From Jatrophihabitans sp. (GTDB lineage: Bacteria; Actinomycetota; Actinomycetes; Mycobacteriales; Jatrophihabitantaceae), in assembly GCA_036399055.1 (NCBI GenBank), contig DASWNX010000018.1, positions 84,912-148,911 on the forward strand: a stretch of DNA of 64,000 nucleotides, given 5' to 3'. A model generated the notes under the pieces. It had not been told where the DNA came from. It saw only the letters and a list, made by a program, of their open reading frames with translations, and ran no database searches. Made by a program: the position numbers and the translations under genes. Shown here one piece after another: positions 63,779-64,000 of this stretch (the stretch's first letter is position 1; each line of letters opens with the position of its first letter).

Positions 63779-64000
63779 CCCGGCGCTCCCCGCACGACCC
63801 GGCTGCCGAGGATCACCCGGGCGCCGCGGACCCGGCTGCCCACGACCCGGCTGCCGAGGATCACTCGGGCGCTGCCAGCTCCGCCGCCGGCGCGGCCGAG
63901 GGGTCCGCCGAGGGGTCCACCACCGCCCCTCGCCCCAGCCCCGGCCCTGCCGCCGGCGCCGAGCCGTCGAAGCCAGCAGCGCCGGCGTCGGCGCGTCGGA
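63775..64000 (+). CDS. Second Mce-associated protein (N-terminal part, cut by window end)
   Basis: The frame opens MTRRSPHDPAAEDHPGAADP and runs off the window after 75 codons. All visible sequence is disordered Ala/Pro/Gly/Ser-rich, with a 48-bp direct repeat (HDPAAEDH at residues 7 and 23). Coupled by ATGA to the preceding Mas gene. In other mce operons the second Mas protein has such a cytoplasmic tail before its membrane helix. Conserved part is beyond the window, so identity is by context. Confidence 0.6.
   Translation, partial: MTRRSPHDPAAEDHPGAADPAAHDPAAEDHSGAASSAAGAAEGSAEGSTTAPRPSPGPAAGAEPSKPAAPASARR

Overview
The window comes from a high-GC Gram-positive bacterium (Actinomycetota). 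The evidence is the strong GC bias with many GTG starts and ATGA overlaps, an actinobacterial order of housekeeping genes (tRNA-Thr, tRNA-Met, rpmG, hadA/hadB, tRNA-Trp, secE, nusG, rplK, rplA ... rplJ, rplL), a mycobacterial-type gpgS/folP2 pair, a geranylgeranyl-reductase-like gene ahead of a complete 14-gene nuo operon, and a full mce operon. It most resembles the Frankiales/Jatrophihabitantales-like part of the phylum, but I cannot fix the genus.

Layout. 1-900: a visibly less GC-rich, decayed stretch between two copies of the 3' end of a thiG-like gene, containing a frameshifted DUF3800 remnant. 0.9-4.1 kb: thiamine genes (EamA transporter, thiO and thiS leftward; thiE rightward). 4.2-6.8 kb: gpgS, folP2 and a LigB-like protein. 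6.9-8.7 kb: 4-hydroxyphenylpyruvate dioxygenase and an Lrp/AsnC regulator. 8.7-10 kb: secreted SGNH hydrolase and a small UVR-domain protein. 10.2-28.7 kb: respiratory block (MenJ-like reductase, nuoA-N, polyprenyl diphosphate synthase) with a Rex-like operator and an IdeR/DtxR-like iron box. 28.8-37.6 kb: stearoyl-type desaturase, an Ala/Lys-repeat surface protein, korA-korB-rarD, a WXG100-like protein, and a cysteine dioxygenase/rhodanese pair behind a possible leader peptide. 37.6-46 kb: rmlA, YajQ, four tRNAs, rpmG, hadAB, aspC, secE-nusG-rplK-rplA. 46.2-51.8 kb: a four-gene cassette (ECF-like sigma factor, small beta-domain protein, cytoplasmic subtilase, TPR-CHAT protease) lying between rplA and rplJ. 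51.8-53.2 kb: rplJ-rplL with an L10 leader. 53.4-64 kb: mlaF-yrbE1A-yrbE1B-mceABCDEF plus two Mce-associated genes, the last cut by the window end.

How it fits together. The nuo/MenJ/polyprenyl block supplies complex I and menaquinone side-chain chemistry, and its candidate operators would tie it to NADH/NAD+ and iron status. The mce operon encodes an ABC-driven lipid importer. The most unusual unit is the sigma-168 aa-S8-CHAT cassette: two proteases with intact catalytic residues in one operon with a sigma factor, preceded by a perfect 36-bp palindrome. Its parts recall the TPR-CHAT/sigma wiring of type III-E CRISPR Craspase systems, but no CRISPR component is present.

A second recurring oddity is the use of very short ORFs that bridge intergenic spacers from one stop codon to the next start codon inside operons (nuoA-B, nuoC-D, nuoJ-K in three tandem copies, mceA-B). 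Short tandem duplications are frequent throughout. I see no CRISPR array, complete insertion sequence or rRNA gene.
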